This document shows, piece by piece, positions 11,222 through 23,181 of a DNA stretch of 64,000 nucleotides; the first letter of the stretch is position 1, and the number at the start of each line of letters is the position of its first letter. The notes beneath the pieces are model-generated. The model saw only the letters and a list, made by a program, of their open reading frames with translations. It was not told the DNA's origin and made no database searches. Both the position numbers and the translations under genes were made by a program. Source of the DNA: Aquilaria yunnanensis. Its lineage: Eukaryota > Streptophyta > Magnoliopsida > Malvales > Thymelaeaceae. The DNA lies in NCBI GenBank assembly GCA_039654915.1, contig CM077595.1, forward strand, positions 44,795,501 through 44,859,500, read 5' to 3'.

Positions 11222-12408
11222 CATTCAAAATAATAGCTATCGTGTTAATTTCTCTATGAAATTTTAGGTATATTAACTCCCATATATTTATCTGTCAACT
11301 AGTAAGTTTCATGATTTTTGGAGACATTAGCTATTGTTAGTAATGGTACTTTCTGCCTTACGCAGCAGCTGGTCCATTCAAGTTTCTAGAGTGCTTAATG
11401 CTTTTGAAGTTCTCTAAGAAGCTTAGTGTACGCATTAACTAAGTTATTGTCATGTATGTGGTGTATCAATGCATGTAAAAGATCTGGGTATGTTTTATGT
11501 GTAGTGTGGGAAGGATATATGGATCAATGGAGTGTGGTTTGAAGTGTGTATACAATGCTGTCCATATGGTGTTTATGGGCTATTTTGATGGCATTTTTAT
11601 GAATGATGGTTAGAAGGACTCTAAATTCAGAGCAATGGTTTTCCCATGTGTGTAAGACATATATGGAGACTACCACGTGGGGTTTGCACCTAGAAATGAA
11701 GTGTATGAATATTATGAAATTTTGTATGGGCGTAATGGTCAACAGTGGCTAAAATTTGGTACCCTGTACTCCAGCTGCCATAACTTTTTGTACATAAGGA
11801 ATTTGGCTATGAAATTTTGACCACACTTATAAAACTTCAAGAGGAATAATTTTGCTTTTGAATCACTGGTTTGGCACTCTGTAACTAGAGTTATGGGCTG
11901 TCAAAATTGGCTGATTTTGTTGAGCACTGTTCATATGGTCACTTTTACCTGGTTAAGTGTAAGATCCATAATTGTAAACTTAGATGGATTTAATGTCTCA
12001 AACCTATTTTTGTATGAATTTTTAAAGGTATTAATGGGTTTAAAACCTTTAGGGCACAGGAGAACATGGGTCGAATTTGAGTTGGACTCGGTGTGAAAGT
12101 TTGGAAAAAGAAAGATGCGCACCAATAGCATCATTTGTGCATATGATTGTACATGCGCTTGGGGATTTTAGTCAAATTTCATATTGGCTAGGAATATAGA
12201 ATTTCATTGTCATCATCACTTCTAGATGAAATTGTATGTGAATATATGTATGATGGTTGGACCAATATACACATCTTTGCATAATGACCAAGAGGGCCAC
12301 TTGGGTTAACATAGTGCACATGTTCTGCTTGGCCTAAAAGACATAGATTGCCTGGGGCTTGAGCTCACTAAAATTGATCACTATATTTAAATACTCAGAG
12401 TGGTAACA
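11222..12408 (+). repeat. D-family LTR, remainder after Tat-A
   Basis: Resumes the D LTR interrupted at 297. It aligns with 40400-41542 (for example the pieces 'agcagctggtcca', 'accaatatac' and the end) and finishes AGAGTGGTAACA, matching the D terminus GTGGGTAACA. The next bases belong to the Tat-3 antisense gene. So this is a solo LTR inserted in that gene, although its other end is outside the window. Confidence 0.82.
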
Positions 12409-12542
12409 GAGTGGATAGTAGGCTCTGAGGGCTAGTCAACACACATAGGCGTTCGGTTGGGCTCCTTTGCTTGGTCTTCGGGGGGAGGGTGAAGCGATTC
12501 ATCCTTATTTTTCTTCAACCTCAGGGCTGAGGATGATCCATC
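12409..12542 (-). pseudogene. Tat-3 antisense gene, piece between two inserted LTRs
   Basis: About 130 bases that align with 21270-21400 of the Tat-2 antisense gene (shared 'ggctctga.gg...gtca.cac' and 'gaggatg.cc'). Bounded by the D LTR end (12408) and the C LTR start (12543). Codes a low-complexity middle part of the gene-23-like protein. Confidence 0.7.
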
Positions 12543-13957
12543 TACTTGGTTTTAGAAGCTAAACAAGTGTAGCATACTTTAACCAAAACCCCCCAGGATC
12601 CAAGTGAAATGGGGTAAACCAGGTGTTCGAATATTTTCATTCCTAAGTTTCAGTTGAGATCTCTCACCCAACTACAGAGTCGAATCATAAAACCTGAATA
12701 GTTGACATGTTCAAGCTCTCTATGGTATCCACACGAGCCTCTTTGGATCAACACGCTTCCACCACGTTCCAATAGATGCGTTTCTCTTGCGCTCACAATG
12801 ATAGCTTGTGTCCTCCAAGGAGTTCCAAGAGAAGAATGCGGTCGTCCTTTTGGGAGGTTGGGGTAAGAAGCTATGAATTTCTCACTAAAAGTTATATTTA
12901 TAGTGAAACTCAACTTCCAGGCCTAATGGGTTTCAAAGCCCTAATCCAATTAGGCTTCAATTTCGGGCTTAATGATGGCTCAACTTTTGGGCCATTATTA
13001 AATCAAAATTCTTGTGAAACCATAACCCAAAAAATTTGCCCATGCACTCTAATGATCCAAATAGCTCTATGTGTGTGACCCAATAGGCTCTTACCATATT
13101 GGCAATGATCATAAATCACATTTATGATCATAAGCAATGAGCAGTGTCTAGCAACACATCATTGCTACCCAAGTGACAAGATTGTTGGTGATTCGACTAA
13201 ACCTTTATGATCATTACAGATATATGCCATTGTCCCTTTGTCCAAGATATCAAGACTAAGCACGAGACATGGACTATGTCACTCTCGTATAGCCCAATCT
13301 TTGGTTTCTTGATTACCGAGTAGGCCAACTTAAACTGATGACATTGATATCGTATATCAACTCATCCGAGCATGGCTATGCATTTTCTAAGTCTCACTCT
13401 ATCAAGGGGCCCGAAGATATCACTCCCGTTACATAGGCGGGACAAATCCTGTCTTGATCATACAAATCCCTCTGCATGATATGTGACATACCCAATGACC
13501 TTCTTCAAGTTCACTCAGTTATGAGCAACAAAGGAAAGTATCAAAGTATTTGACTCACATGTAGGGAACCTTGATGGCCTTAGGTCAAAGGACTACATAT
13601 ACCATGATCACTATGAGAATCACTTATGACACTCATATAATGATCCATGTAGTGTTCTCATGGTGGGTCGGTCTAGTACACAAGTTCTCTAACTTGTGCC
13701 CATATGTAGACTACATATCTCATATCAGTCTCAACATATGCTAGTCGTTATGTATTATTGCAACCCGCTCCACAATAATACTAGACCAGGGACATTTGAG
13801 AATATCATTATTCTAGGGTTACAATTATGTTTATTATGATACACAAAAACAAAACAACAAACATAATTGCTAGATTAATGCCTTCATAAAATATCATTAC
13901 TCAATGTGCAAGAAAATGCAATCATCTCATGATTGGCTTCTGGGCTCAACACTAACA
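12543..13957 (-). repeat. C-family solo LTR (copy C1), complete
   Basis: On the minus strand begins TGTTAGTGTTG and ends near CCAAGTA (the usual terminus CCCAACA is mutated). Flanked by CCATC (12538-12542) and CCATT (13958-13962), a target duplication with one change. It interrupts the Tat-3 antisense gene. No internal region follows on either side, so it is a solo LTR. The left-arm boundary (12717) lies inside it. Confidence 0.85.
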
Positions 13958-14574
13958 CCATTAGGCACCTTCTTCCTCTTTGGTGCTTTTTTCTTCTATT
14001 GTTCTCCCTTCTTGGCTTGACTGAGGAAAGACTCTTGTAAAATGCTGTTGACTTGTTGCCCATCTTTGCAAAGAGAAAAAAAATCAGTGTAAGTATAGAA
14101 AAATCCTAAACAACAAACTAGAAAGGAGCTTATTCTTTAGAAGCACCGAATATGTAAGTTTGCCCCGAAGGAGCATGACCAACCAGGACTTCTGCCCATC
14201 CACACCTGGTTTTGGCATGTCCAAGTCAATGATATGCTCCTTAACAATCCCGAGTTCTCGAAGTACTTCTTCGGTCATGAAGCTCCATCTAATGGGGAAG
14301 GGGTAGAGAGAGCGCGGAGGAACTTCGGCATACCAATCTATGACAACCTAAAAATAGCTACCAAACACCTCAAATTGAGGCTCGAGCTCTAAAGTTAAAA
14401 GCTTCCTCAAGTCTACTACATTTGTGGCTAAGGTACCCGAAGCCCATTGAGCAGGGAGATCTACCCACTTCTTATCAACCTCCATGAAGAAGTACTTCTT
14501 CTGCCACCCTTGCCAACTGTCTTTGGTGCCGAAGGTGAAAGTAAATTTCTTGCTCCCCCGAGGAGAAGCGCCAT
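13958..14574 (-). pseudogene. Tat-3 antisense gene, N-terminal half fragment (left arm)
   Basis: Minus-strand frames carry KKFTFTFGTKDSW, WQKKYFFMEVDKKWV and LRKLLTLELEPQFEVF (14575-14348) and EEVLRELGIVKEH (14278 onward), the same order as in Tat-A and Tat-2. The intron acceptor side (TTTGCAAAG before ATGGGCAAC) is present, but the donor reads AT instead of GT. Upstream exons are missing, replaced by an LTR fragment at 14575. Confidence 0.75.
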
Positions 14575-14796
14575 GCCTCTTAGTATCAAGATTAGCACCT
14601 AAAAGAACATTCAAATTGGCCCTTAAAATTTATTTCTCACCATTAGCAACTTAGCCACTTCCCATGTGTATTTTAAACCCGATAGTTCTCGGTTGCACAT
14701 ATGCATCACTTTCCACATTTTCATTTGAGTCCCTCATGGTAGTTAATGTGTTCTTCTTACATTTTTGGTATAAGCCAAGCACTAAGGTAGGGTCCT
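14575..14796 (-). repeat. LTR fragment between Tat-3 and Tat-2
   Basis: About 220 bases matching neither Tat gene. On the minus strand it would begin TGTCAGGACCCTACC, a typical start of plant gypsy LTRs. It is cut at both ends by the junctions with the antisense gene and with Tat-2 integrase. The mirror copy is at 61162-61383. The family is not assigned. Confidence 0.4.
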
Positions 14797-15722
14797 GACA
14801 AGTGCTAGAGACACGGTTCCATCCAGAGACTACCCTCAGAAGCAATAACTTCTGCAAACTATCCTTGTTGCTTCCCTGTTTGGGGTATTGACCTCATTGG
14901 TCCTCTCCCAACAGCTCTAGGAGGAGTGAGGTTTTGCGTAGTCACAGTAGACTATTTCACCAAGTGGATCGAGGTAGAGCCTTTAGCAGTAAATCGGCAA
15001 ATGACATATAAAGATTTTTCTAGAAGAACATCAAATGCTTATTTGGCGTACCGAGGGTAATAATAGCTAATAATGATTCCCAGTTTACTGATAAAGGTTT
15101 CCAAGAATTTGCAGCTGACCTCAGATAAAATTGCACTTCGCCCGGTTTCCCATCCTCAGAGCAGTGGACAAGTTAAAGTGTCCAATAGAACGATAAAAGA
15201 TGGTCTGAAAAATAGGTTGAAGGATGCAAAGGGAAAATGGTCAGGAGAGCTTCTGAGCATGTTGTGGAGCTACCGAACAACTCCTCAAAGGGCCACAGGT
15301 GAGACACTTTCTCGCTCATCATCAGCATAAAGGCCATTATCCCTATCGAGGTTGTACAACCATCTGTTAGAATACACGTGTTCGATGAAGAAGGGAACAA
15401 CCTCAATTTAAGAACCAAGTTGGATATGATTAACGAGCATAGAGTGATGGTAGAGCTTAGAAGAAAAGGTTTTCAGCAGAAAGTAGCCATTGCTACAAAC
15501 TTGCATGTCAAGTGTAAAAGAATCAAGAAAGGGGACGTCATTCTCCTAATGGCTGAATTTGAAGCCCGAACACCATCCCATGGAGTACTTCGGGCAAATT
15601 GGGATGCACCTTATTTGGTCCTCAAGGAAGTTCGGCCAGGAGTCTATAAGCTTGATGAGACCGAAGGTGAAGAATTGAAAAATACATGGCATTTAGACTC
15701 TTTGAAAAAATTTAACAGTTAG
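14797..15722 (+). pseudogene. Integrase fragment of Tat-2 (left arm)
   Basis: Begins in the zinc-finger end (SIQRLPSEAITSANYP at about 14817), then WGIDLIGPLP near 14882, a catalytic stretch NNDSQF near 15071 (aspartate to asparagine), [12 protein letters not shown] near 15173 and a C-terminal region ending NTWHLDSLKKFNS at 15722. The third catalytic residue, E in Tat-A (VEVSNRT), is K here. Frame breaks occur near 15130 and 15330. It is not an active enzyme. Confidence 0.87.
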
Positions 15723-16158
15723 AAAAATTTTCAAGGGAAAACTTGTGCAAAAGATGTTGAAGAAGTTGAATCGAATGATGTTGCTTCCAAAAATGCATGA
15801 GTGCTATTGTACAATTTTCACCAAAGGTGGTCGATCGAACATGGTTGGTCTAAAGGTACTTTAACTATTTTTGAAAAGCGAGTCTTTTAAAGAAGGTTGA
15901 CCGAAGATGGTTGTGAAACCATCAGAGGGACTAAGGTCATGAATCCTTGATAGTATCCTTAAAGGACAATACAACTCATCACCAAATGTGGTTAAATGCT
16001 GAAGGACAAAGACAACGTCGGAAGTCATACCAATCGGGGACTTAGTCAAAGTTTTGGATAAAAAATGGGAAAATTCCATTACGTTCAAATGACGAGGTAC
16101 AAAATATAGAGCAAAAATAAAAAATGAGAGGAGAGACCTATTGCTTGTCTTGCCTATC
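15723..16158. other. Convergent 3' region between Tat-2 integrase and its antisense gene (left arm)
   Basis: A 188-residue minus-strand frame starting at 16427 runs through here in another phase than the gene. It is preserved in the mirror copy only because the arms are nearly identical, and I do not call it a gene. Confidence 0.5.
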
Positions 16159-17190
16159 TTAGGGGTATTCAGCATCCTCAGCAAGATCATCTTCAACATC
16201 CGCAGTGTGATCATCTTTGGCATCATCATCCTCATCTTGACCACCATCGTCAACCAAATGAGGAAGAACCAGGAGGTTGAGAAACTCAATACTAGACCAT
16301 GCCGAGGATGGCCCTTCGGGGATATTAAGTGCCCGTAGTATGGAGAGATCCAGGTCAGGATACTAGGACATGACTTGACAGTGAGCAAGGGAAAAACTAT
16401 CCTAAAATAAGGACTTAGTCGCCTCATCAGACTTAGCCTTCTCCGCCCTCAAATCCTCCAGTTCTTTGTTAAGTACTTTGACATCCTTCTCCAGCTTTTT
16501 CTTCTTCTTCCACCTCTCTTTCTTTAGCCCTCGATCTCAGCCAAAAATTTGGCATTTAGTCCTAATGCCTTTGTGAGATTGAAAATGATGTCTTCCTTCT
16601 CTTTCTAAAAGGCTTCATTTCCCAAAGTCAACATTACCACCCTCACACCAAGGTCTAACACTTTCGAAGAAAAGTCCTCCAAAAACTCATTTTGGCTCTT
16701 CAGCACCTCTTCCCGAAGACTGGCTAGGTCCTCCTTCAAAATTTTGTTAAGCTCGCCGTACTTGATGGCTGAGCTCGCAAACAATTCCTTGTCCTTGGCC
16801 AAGTTCTCCTCCAATTGAGTTCGAATAGAAGATTGTTTGGTTGCCCATGCCCAAAAATATCCACCATACACCAAAAGCTACAAAAATGAGGATTCCAAAT
16901 GTAGGTCAAAAGTAACAAAAGCTCAAAATTTTTCTAACTCCTAAAGGGCTAAGGTTTACCTACGTAGCATGCTCGATCATCCTCACGATGAGGACCTCCT
17001 CAGTCGGGCACTCCTCAATCAGAGATTGGAAGGTAGCATTAGTCATAATGCCCCTCACCATCTGAGGGGCCATCTTCTGACTATCCTTAGAGAACAAGTC
17101 CATGTCCTCCATGAAGGCCCAGAAGGGCTCCCTCGGGACCTTGTCCTCTGGGATTTTTGAATCCCAAAAGGGCCTCATCTGAACATGGTC

Positions 17191-20100
17191 TGACACGCCC
17201 GTCCTTGGCCCCTGCCTAGGAGACCTGTTAGAGCTGGTCTCACAGTGGATTGCAATTCGCTAGTTATATATGTGCATGAATTAAAACTCTGCGATGCTAG
17301 TTGATTAACCTAGAATATGCAGGATGCATGCTCTTCATGCTTTGACTTGGATTAACAAAAAATATAAAACATTGACTTGGCCAAGAGATTTTTGTAGAAA
17401 ATAAGTTAAAATAGCCAAAGCATACAAAATGAACATTTATCTGAGTTTACTACACATAACAACTACGTGGGAGCATTCATATATAAAGTAGACTAATGCC
17501 CTCACCTAAGAGCAACCCTAGAGTCTAGGACTCCTCAAAACATAGACCATGGAGGCAGCTATAAGTACTATATATACAAGCCTCAATTGAAATCCTCTTG
17601 AACTAACTCTTACCTTGGATGCAATTCCCAATGGCGAGTCACAAAAGTCCTTGTCCATGTGGTGCTAGGCTCTGCAGCCAAATGAATACTGTTGGGTTTT
17701 AGGAGCCAAACAGCGTAGCAAAATTTAACTGAAACCTTCCAGGATCCAAGTGAAGCGGGGTAAACCAAGTGTTCAAAAATTTTCATACCTTCTTTTCGGT
17801 TCAGATCTCTCACTCAACTATAGAGTCGAATCACAAAACCTGAATAGTTGACGTGTTCAAGCTCTCTATGGTATCCACACGAGCCTCTCAGGATCACCAT
17901 GCTTCCACCACATCCCGACAGATGCATTTATCTTGTGCTCGCAGTGCTAGCTTGAGTCCTCCAAGGAATTGCAAGAGAAGAGTGCGGCTGTCCTTTTGGG
18001 AGGCGAGGGCAAGAAGCTACGAATTTCTCACTAAAACTTGTATTTATAGTGAGACTCAACTTCTAGGCCTAATGGGTTTCAAAGCCCTAATCCAATTAGG
18101 CTTCAATTTCGGGCTTAATAATGGCCCATTATTAATATGAAATTATTGTGATACCATAACCCAAATAATTAGCCCATGCACTCTAATGATCCAAATAGCT
18201 CTCTGTGTGCGACCCAATAGGCTCTTACCACATTGGCAATGATCATAAATCACATTTATGACCGGTGTCTAGCAAGACATCATTGCTACCCAAGTTACAA
18301 GATTGTCAGTGATTCAACTAAACCTTTATGATCATCATCGATATATGCCATTGTCCCTTTGTCCAAGATATCAAGACTAAGCATGAGACATGGAATATGT
18401 CACTCTTGTATAGCCCAATGTTTGGTTTCTTGATTACCGAGTAGACCAACTTAAACTGATGACATTGATATCGTATATCAACTCATCCGAGCAAGACCAT
18501 GTATTTTCTAAGTCTCACACTATCAAGGGGCCCGAAGATATCACTCCCGTTACATAGGAGGAACAAATCCCATCTTGATCATACAAATCCCTCCGCATGA
18601 TATGTGACATACCCAATGACGTCCTTCAAGTCCACTCAGTTACAAGCAACAAAGGAAAGTATCAAAGTATGTGACTCACATGTAAGGAACCTTCATGATC
18701 TTCGGTCGAAGGACTACATATACCATGATCATTATGAGAATCACTTATGAAACTCATATAACGATCCATGTAGTGTTCTCATGGTGGGTCGGTCCAATGC
18801 ACAAGTTCTCTAACTTGTACCCATATGTAGACTACATATCTCATATTAGTCTCCACATATGCTAGTCGTTATGTACTATTGTAACCCGCTCCACAACAAT
18901 ACTAGACTAGGGACATTTGAGAATATCATTATTCTAGGGTTACAATTATGTTTATTACGTTACGCAGAAACAAAATAACAAACATAATTGCTGGATTAAT
19001 GCCTTAATAAAATATCATGACTTAATGTGCAAAAATACAATCATCTCATGATTGGCTTTTGGGTACAACACTAACAGTTACCTATGTAAGCTAGAATCAT
19101 AGAGATTCTCAAGTACAATACCTGCACAAAAGCTACTTTCGCAATAACCCTCAGTGGTTACCCAGCCTAACAACTTTAGAATCTGCACAACATAACTAGG
19201 GAGTGAGAACTTAAGCATTCTCAGTAAAGGTCTTCACGGTATCTACAAGAAAATTACTAAGGACTCTACATATGAGAACATATGTAACCTACTGTGAGCT
19301 CATACAGCTTGAGCGTCTAATATATGCATATACCTATGTCCCTTGAGACCTCTCCTCATCCTGGTCCTTGAATTACAAGGCATTTCCTTGCCCTCTAGCA
19401 AGCTTAGCCTGCTAGCCTAACTAGTGATAAATCACCAGTTAAACCTTTCCCATTTATGTTGTACAGGGGCATTATGGTAGTACTATTATGGCCTAGGCCA
19501 TAAAGACCTTGTAGACTAGGTGCACTAAGGTTTCACCTTGAAACCACATGGCTAATAGCACAACTAGGTTGCCAAGGGTTCTAAATCTCTAACCGAAGCT
19601 AGTGGTACTTAATTGTGATCCTTTCTAAACTAGTATTCTCGCTTATGGTACAAGTCACCCTAAAACTTTGTAAAACTCAAGAAAACGCCTAGGTCTTGAA
19701 GGACTTTCCGAAGTCTCAGTCTACCCTTGGAATGCTTAGACCGCAAGGTACCTTAAGAGCCCTCTTAGGTCTCCCCTTGACCTTCTTAGCAAAACTTGGA
19801 AAATTTAGCCATCATACCTGTGGTGACTCATCGCCACAATTGGTAACATTCTACCAACTTTCCAACAATGGCGACATGTCATGGGCAATAGTACAAATCT
19901 GGCAATGCCTCACCAATCTGTGAATCTGGAAAATTTTCATAGATTTTGCTGCTATGAACTTTGGACACTTACCAAACATATCAAACATGTTTGGATAGCC
20001 TCCAAGCTTCACATACATGTAAAACATGTTGGATAGATCACAATCAACTATCACAAGCCAATCTACGATGCATTATAACATCATTCCAATCATCACAAAC

Positions 20101-20970
20101 CTCATAGTCCACCATAATTCAACCTTGCCCACTAACTAATGCTATTGCTAGAATTACTCAAATTCTTCAAGCAAACTCATTCCAATAGCATTAATTGAAC
20201 TAAAAAACACAACTCACCTACCTCAACTCCAAGTAATAAGCAAGAATCAAGCACTCTTCTAGTACACTAAGCTCACCAAAGCACCACCTAAGTTTCAAAC
20301 AAAACATAGGCACCAAACATCAAATTATTGCTTTCTAACCAAAACCCAAGCTCCTAACTAACTAATAAACCTGAAATCAATCAACAACATATTGGCTACC
20401 TTTTACTAAAAATAGGAGAAGGGAGAAAAGATGCTTCCAAGCTCCAAAACCATAGTATTATGCTTGAAATGAGCTCCCCATGGCTTATATACTTGTGATG
20501 GCTTCTCTTTTCACAAAGAAACTTTGATTTCAAGCTTAATTGGGTGGAAAAATGAGGGTAGAGAAGATGAACTTAGGTTTATGGCAGCCACCCCTCCACT
20601 TTACGATCTTATAAACCAAGTTTAACACTTAAGCCACCAAAGTATTAGACATAATACACTTAAGTCCCCATCTTTCGGTAACCTTAGCTGTTCTTGATTA
20701 ATCCTTGTCTATTTCATCAAGTTTGGGTTAAAGTTAAAAGTTAGGTTATAAAAAATCATTTTACCAACTTTGGATCTAGCACTACTATTCAAGATGCAAA
20801 AAATTACCATTTTTCCCCTAAATCTTATTTAGTGTCTTAACTTCCTCGAAACTTAGTGAACTTTGCTAAAATTTCCTATTCTTACTACGAAAACTTGAAT
20901 TAAGGTTCCAAACTCAATTTAGAGTACTTTACCTTCCTAAGGCATGCTTCCCACTAATAGGGCCGTAACA
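17191..20970 (-). mobile_element. E-family solo LTR (about 2.4 kb) carrying a nested C LTR (left arm)
   Basis: Minus strand begins TGTTACGGCCCTATTAG and ends GACGGGCGTGTCA. Perfect 5-bp target duplication TGGTC at 17186-17190 and 20971-20975, inside the Tat-2 antisense gene. After removing the C LTR (17690-19076) about 2393 bp remain with no coding domain, so it is a solo LTR of a large-LTR gypsy family. Termini resemble Tekay/Del-type LTRs, but the family is not proven. Confidence 0.87.
17690..19076 (-). repeat. C-family solo LTR (copy C2, left arm)
   Basis: 1387 bp, minus strand TGTTAGTGTTG...CCCAACA. Nested in the E LTR. Flanks on that strand are GTAAC and GTATT, a poor target duplication, perhaps mutated. 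Aligns along its length with the C copies at 12543 and 37903. Confidence 0.87.
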
Positions 20971-22644
20971 TGGTCCACCATCCACTGAGCCTGTGCTCAC
21001 TGATCTACAAAATCACACCGAAGTTCAATTATAATGTTATCCCTTAGCCATACAAGGTCTAAAATACCAAAAAATCCCAAACCCATAGATGAATGGCTAA
21101 GGAACAAACCTGGTTGGAGTTTGGGGCCCTCTTCATCAAACTTAGTGACGTCCAACACTTCGGTGGGGATGTCCTTTCCATTACTTCTTCACCGCTCCTA
21201 AGCCTCTTTGGCAGACATCTCCCCTAGTGAAGTTCCTAGTGCCTCGACAGCAGCATCAGGACTTAGAGGGATAAAATGGATGACCGGCTCTGAAGGCGGG
21301 TCAGCACGCGCAGGAGTTCGGTCAAAAACCTTCACTTGACCTTCGGGCAGAGGTGGAAGGGAGTCCTCTTTACTTTTCTTCGACTTCAAGGTCGAGGATG
21401 GCCTAGCTGGCACCTTTTTCCTCTTGGGTGCCTTCTTCTTCTATTGCTCCCCCTTCTCGGCCTAACCATGTAAGAGACTCTTGTAGAAGGCTGCAGATTT
21501 ATCACCCATCTCTACAAAAAAAAATGACATCAGTGTAAGTACGGAGAACTTATAAAAAGTAAAGTGGGAAAAAAGCTTACTCCCCACCAGTGCTGAGTGC
21601 GTAAGTTCGCCCTGAAGGAGCATCAACAACAACGATTTCTTTCCATCCATGGTCGATTTCAGCATATTCAAGTCAGTAAGGTGTTTTCTGATAACCCTTA
21701 GTTCCTGAAGTACTTCTTTGGTAGAGAGAGTGCGAGGGACCCTTGGCATCCCAGTCCGCGACATCCGGTATAGGTATTGAACACCTCAAATTGGGCCTTC
21801 AATTCTAAACTTAATAGCTTACTTAGGTCAACTACGTCAATGGCTAAGGTACCCAAAGCCCATTGAGTAGGAAGATTGACCTACTTCTTATCAATCTTAT
21901 GAAGAAGTACCTTTTCTGCCAACCTCGCTAACTATCTTTTGTCCAAAAGTAAAAGTAAACTTCTTGCTCCTAGCTCCCCAAAGGAGTACAATCCACCCTT
22001 TGGGATGGGATGGAGTTTGTAATATTGCATGAAAAAGATGAAGTGGGGCTCTATATTGAAGACCTCACACATGCAAAGAAAGGCGTTAAAATAAAAGTAT
22101 GAGTTTAGAGGAAGTTGGTTGATGGCTGTGCCATGAAATTGGCAGAAGTCACAAACCATCTTTGGTGGCGGATACCAAAGACCCGCCTTTTGCTATGCTC
22201 TGAAGATGGTAACCTCATCATGCTAAGGAAGGTAGCTTGGCATAGCAGGTCTGTAAAGACATGTAATGGTGTACAAGGGAAGGGAAAATTTGGCTGACCA
22301 CTTCTTTAGCTTTTCCAAAGTGATGCAATTCAGGTGAGAGTTGAGAGGAAGCCAACTCTCAGGAACAGGTTTTGCTAAGGCCTGATCAGAAGACATATTC
22401 GGGGATGAAGGTACTAACCTTTGGACAGATGAGATGAAAAACAAACAAAGGATGAGGAAGAAGAACTACTTCAGAAACAAACCCACCTAGTTCAGGAGGA
22501 AAGGAGATTTTGGGAACTTCATAAAAGTTGCAGGAAATCACTCCCCAACTAGCATCGTCATGAAACAAAGCTAGAAGGTGAGACCAAAATCATGAGCGAA
22601 AGAAATGAAAGTAGAATAGTAAGGAAACCCCTAAGGGAAAAGGT

Positions 22645-22652
22645 CTTATATA
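22645..22652 (-). promoter_or_regulatory. TATA box of the Tat-2 antisense gene (left arm)
   Basis: TATATAAG on the minus strand, about 250 bases before the ATG at 22396. Same relative place as in Tat-A. Confidence 0.65.
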
Positions 22653-23181
22653 GACTGAAGGAGGTAGGTGGAGCATCACCATAATGAGCCTTCATAAGCA
22701 AAGGGGCGTAATCCACGTAACGGACATGACTGGTAGCCATTAACTCGATGACACGTGTCACATGATGCAAAAATCGAGGTCATGCCTACTGACACTGGCA
22801 GGCCTATACCGTCTAGCCCAAAGTGACGCGACTGCCTAGTCAGATAGGAATGGTTCACTGACAGAAGGTAGGAATATTAAACATTCAAGAAATTATGGCC
22901 CATCACCTTCGAAAATACGACTTCAGTTGCAGGACATGAAAAAGCTCTTTTGGTTTCAAAGGTGTGACCTTGCCGAATGAATAAGATGCTGGCTCAAAAT
23001 GATATCCATGTCAAGGGCCTAAAACTTAGTGTAAAGATCCTGAGAGAATGCTGAGAATACAACTCCGGCAAAAAAGTGAGGTTTTCACCCAAAGAGCCAG
23101 CAAGAGTAAGGTCTCTTGGCCAAAGTACTACTTCAGCTGCTAACACCAAAGATATAACTTCAGCTTGTTCGAGGGGGCATG
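22653..23181 (-). other. Upstream region of the Tat-2 antisense gene and polypurine tract
   Basis: No coding region is supported. Ends with gagggggcat, the polypurine tract, at 23171-23180. Confidence 0.55.

Larger units (their letters stand above)
16159..22396 (-). pseudogene. Antisense accessory gene of Tat-2 (left arm), split by a solo LTR
   Basis: Starts MSSDQALAKPVPESW at 22396 on the minus strand, 250 bases after its TATA box. N-terminal conserved region to about 21780 (CDFCQFHGTAINQLPLN, FNAFLCMCEVFNIE), EVLQELRVIRKH near 21720, intron ending before AGATGGGTGAT near 21510, a basic then acidic middle to 20976, then the E-family LTR. It resumes at 17185 with a block holding FMEDMDLFSKDSQKM, a coiled coil near 16605-16874 (KYGELNKILKEDL), and an acidic end finishing at the stop 16159. 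Several frameshifts. Role unknown. Confidence 0.78.

Noticed and set aside
12776..13078. About 100-codon frame repeated at 17853-18140, 38819-39130 (minus), 57818-58036 (minus) and 62880-63182 (minus)
   Set aside because: All lie antisense in copies of the C LTR over its promoter and leader region. Similarity is explained by LTR homology. Lengths vary because of stops, and no domain is seen.
15861..16427. 188-codon minus-strand frame kept in both arms (mirror 59531-60097)
   Set aside because: It overlaps the end of the Tat-2 antisense gene in another phase. Preservation follows from the near-identity of the arms, and the composition (Met- and Leu-rich, low complexity) is that of a shadow of the acidic Asp-rich tail.
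12543..19076. C LTRs at 12543 and 17690 as the two LTRs of one element
   Set aside because: Each has its own insertion site (Tat-3 gene with CCATC/CCATT; E LTR), and the DNA between them is Tat-2 and an LTR fragment, not a C internal region.
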